From: DATJSN01 sp035504095
Lineage (GTDB): Bacteria; Planctomycetota; Phycisphaerae; WQYP01
DNA length: 22,050 bases
Assembly (NCBI GenBank): GCA_035504095.1
Contig: DATJSN010000104.1
Span: 1-22,050 of the forward strand
Direction: 5' to 3'
Below are positions 21,969 through 22,050 of this stretch, one piece after another. The first letter of the stretch is position 1. Each line of letters opens with the position of its first letter. The translations under genes and the position numbers were made by a program. Below the pieces are notes generated by a model, which worked only from the letters and a program-made list of their open reading frames with translations, searched no databases and had not been told where the DNA came from.

Positions 21969-22050
21969 TTATTTTTGCTGTTGTAGATACTGGATCAGCA
22001 GACGCACGCCGAAACCGCTGGCGTTTTCGCCACGCCAATAGCGAAAATCC
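21969..22050 (-). CDS. C-terminus of a probable M17 leucyl aminopeptidase (partial)
   Basis: The minus strand is open from the window edge to TAA at 21971-21969. It encodes about 26 residues including GENASGFGVRLLIQYLQ. This matches the C-terminal G(A)(T/S)GFGVRLLV-(E/D)YL pattern of M17 leucyl aminopeptidases, cytoplasmic metallopeptidases that remove N-terminal residues. The fragment lacks the catalytic domain, so the call rests on this short motif. It appears to be a housekeeping gene bordering the surface-structure region. Confidence 0.55.
   Translation of the reverse strand, partial: DFRYWRGENASGFGVRLLIQYLQQQK

Overview
The window is a chromosomal segment dominated by a complete-looking Tad/Flp (type IVc, tight-adherence) pilus locus. 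The combination of Tad genes, TadG-like surface proteins, a PEP-CTERM protein ending in a VPEP motif, a Gly-rich hydrophobic stretch and a basic KRRKKS tail, and moderate GC points to a Planctomycetota bacterium, most likely a Phycisphaerae-type lineage. That assignment is inference from gene content; Verrucomicrobiota is the main alternative. No rRNA, tRNA, CRISPR array or insertion sequence was seen.

Layout. Positions 1-1627 hold the 3' end of a duplicated tadA, two nearly identical 53-codon Flp pilin genes (both short), and about 1 kb of decayed repetitive spacer with a sigma-54-type promoter. From 1788 to 11230, all on the plus strand, come tadV (prepilin peptidase), tadE (pseudopilin), cpaB, cpaC (secretin), cpaE/tadZ, cpaF/tadA (ATPase), tadB and tadC (inner-membrane platform), an OmpA/CpaD-like lipoprotein and a TPR lipoprotein of TadD type. 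A nested pair of mutually exclusive hairpins with a T-tract separates the pilin from the machinery genes.

From 11491 to 14597 lie two paralogous TadG-type proteins. Their C-terminal halves keep the outline of the TadG-associated repetitive (probably beta-helical) region but carry 36 and 37 cysteines within about 220 residues. Each appears to be its own transcription unit. The first has a good sigma-70 promoter and a strong terminator. On the minus strand, 17967 to 14643, a two-gene operon encodes paralogous 11-13 TM GT-C-like proteins, one of which contains a REP-like palindrome doublet inside its coding sequence.

From 18149 to 20224 is a regulatory module: a near-consensus sigma-70 promoter, a sigma-54 activator with no receiver domain, a clean sigma-54 promoter, and a small protein resembling a receiver domain that has lost its phosphorylation residues. 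A second sigma-54 promoter lies upstream of flp2, so this module may control the pilus. The right end has a PEP-CTERM exported protein, a small unrecognised exported protein, and the C-terminus of a minus-strand M17-type leucyl aminopeptidase.

The most unusual content is the pair of cysteine-saturated TadG-like proteins, followed by the split sigma-54/pseudo-receiver module and the pilin/machinery attenuator.
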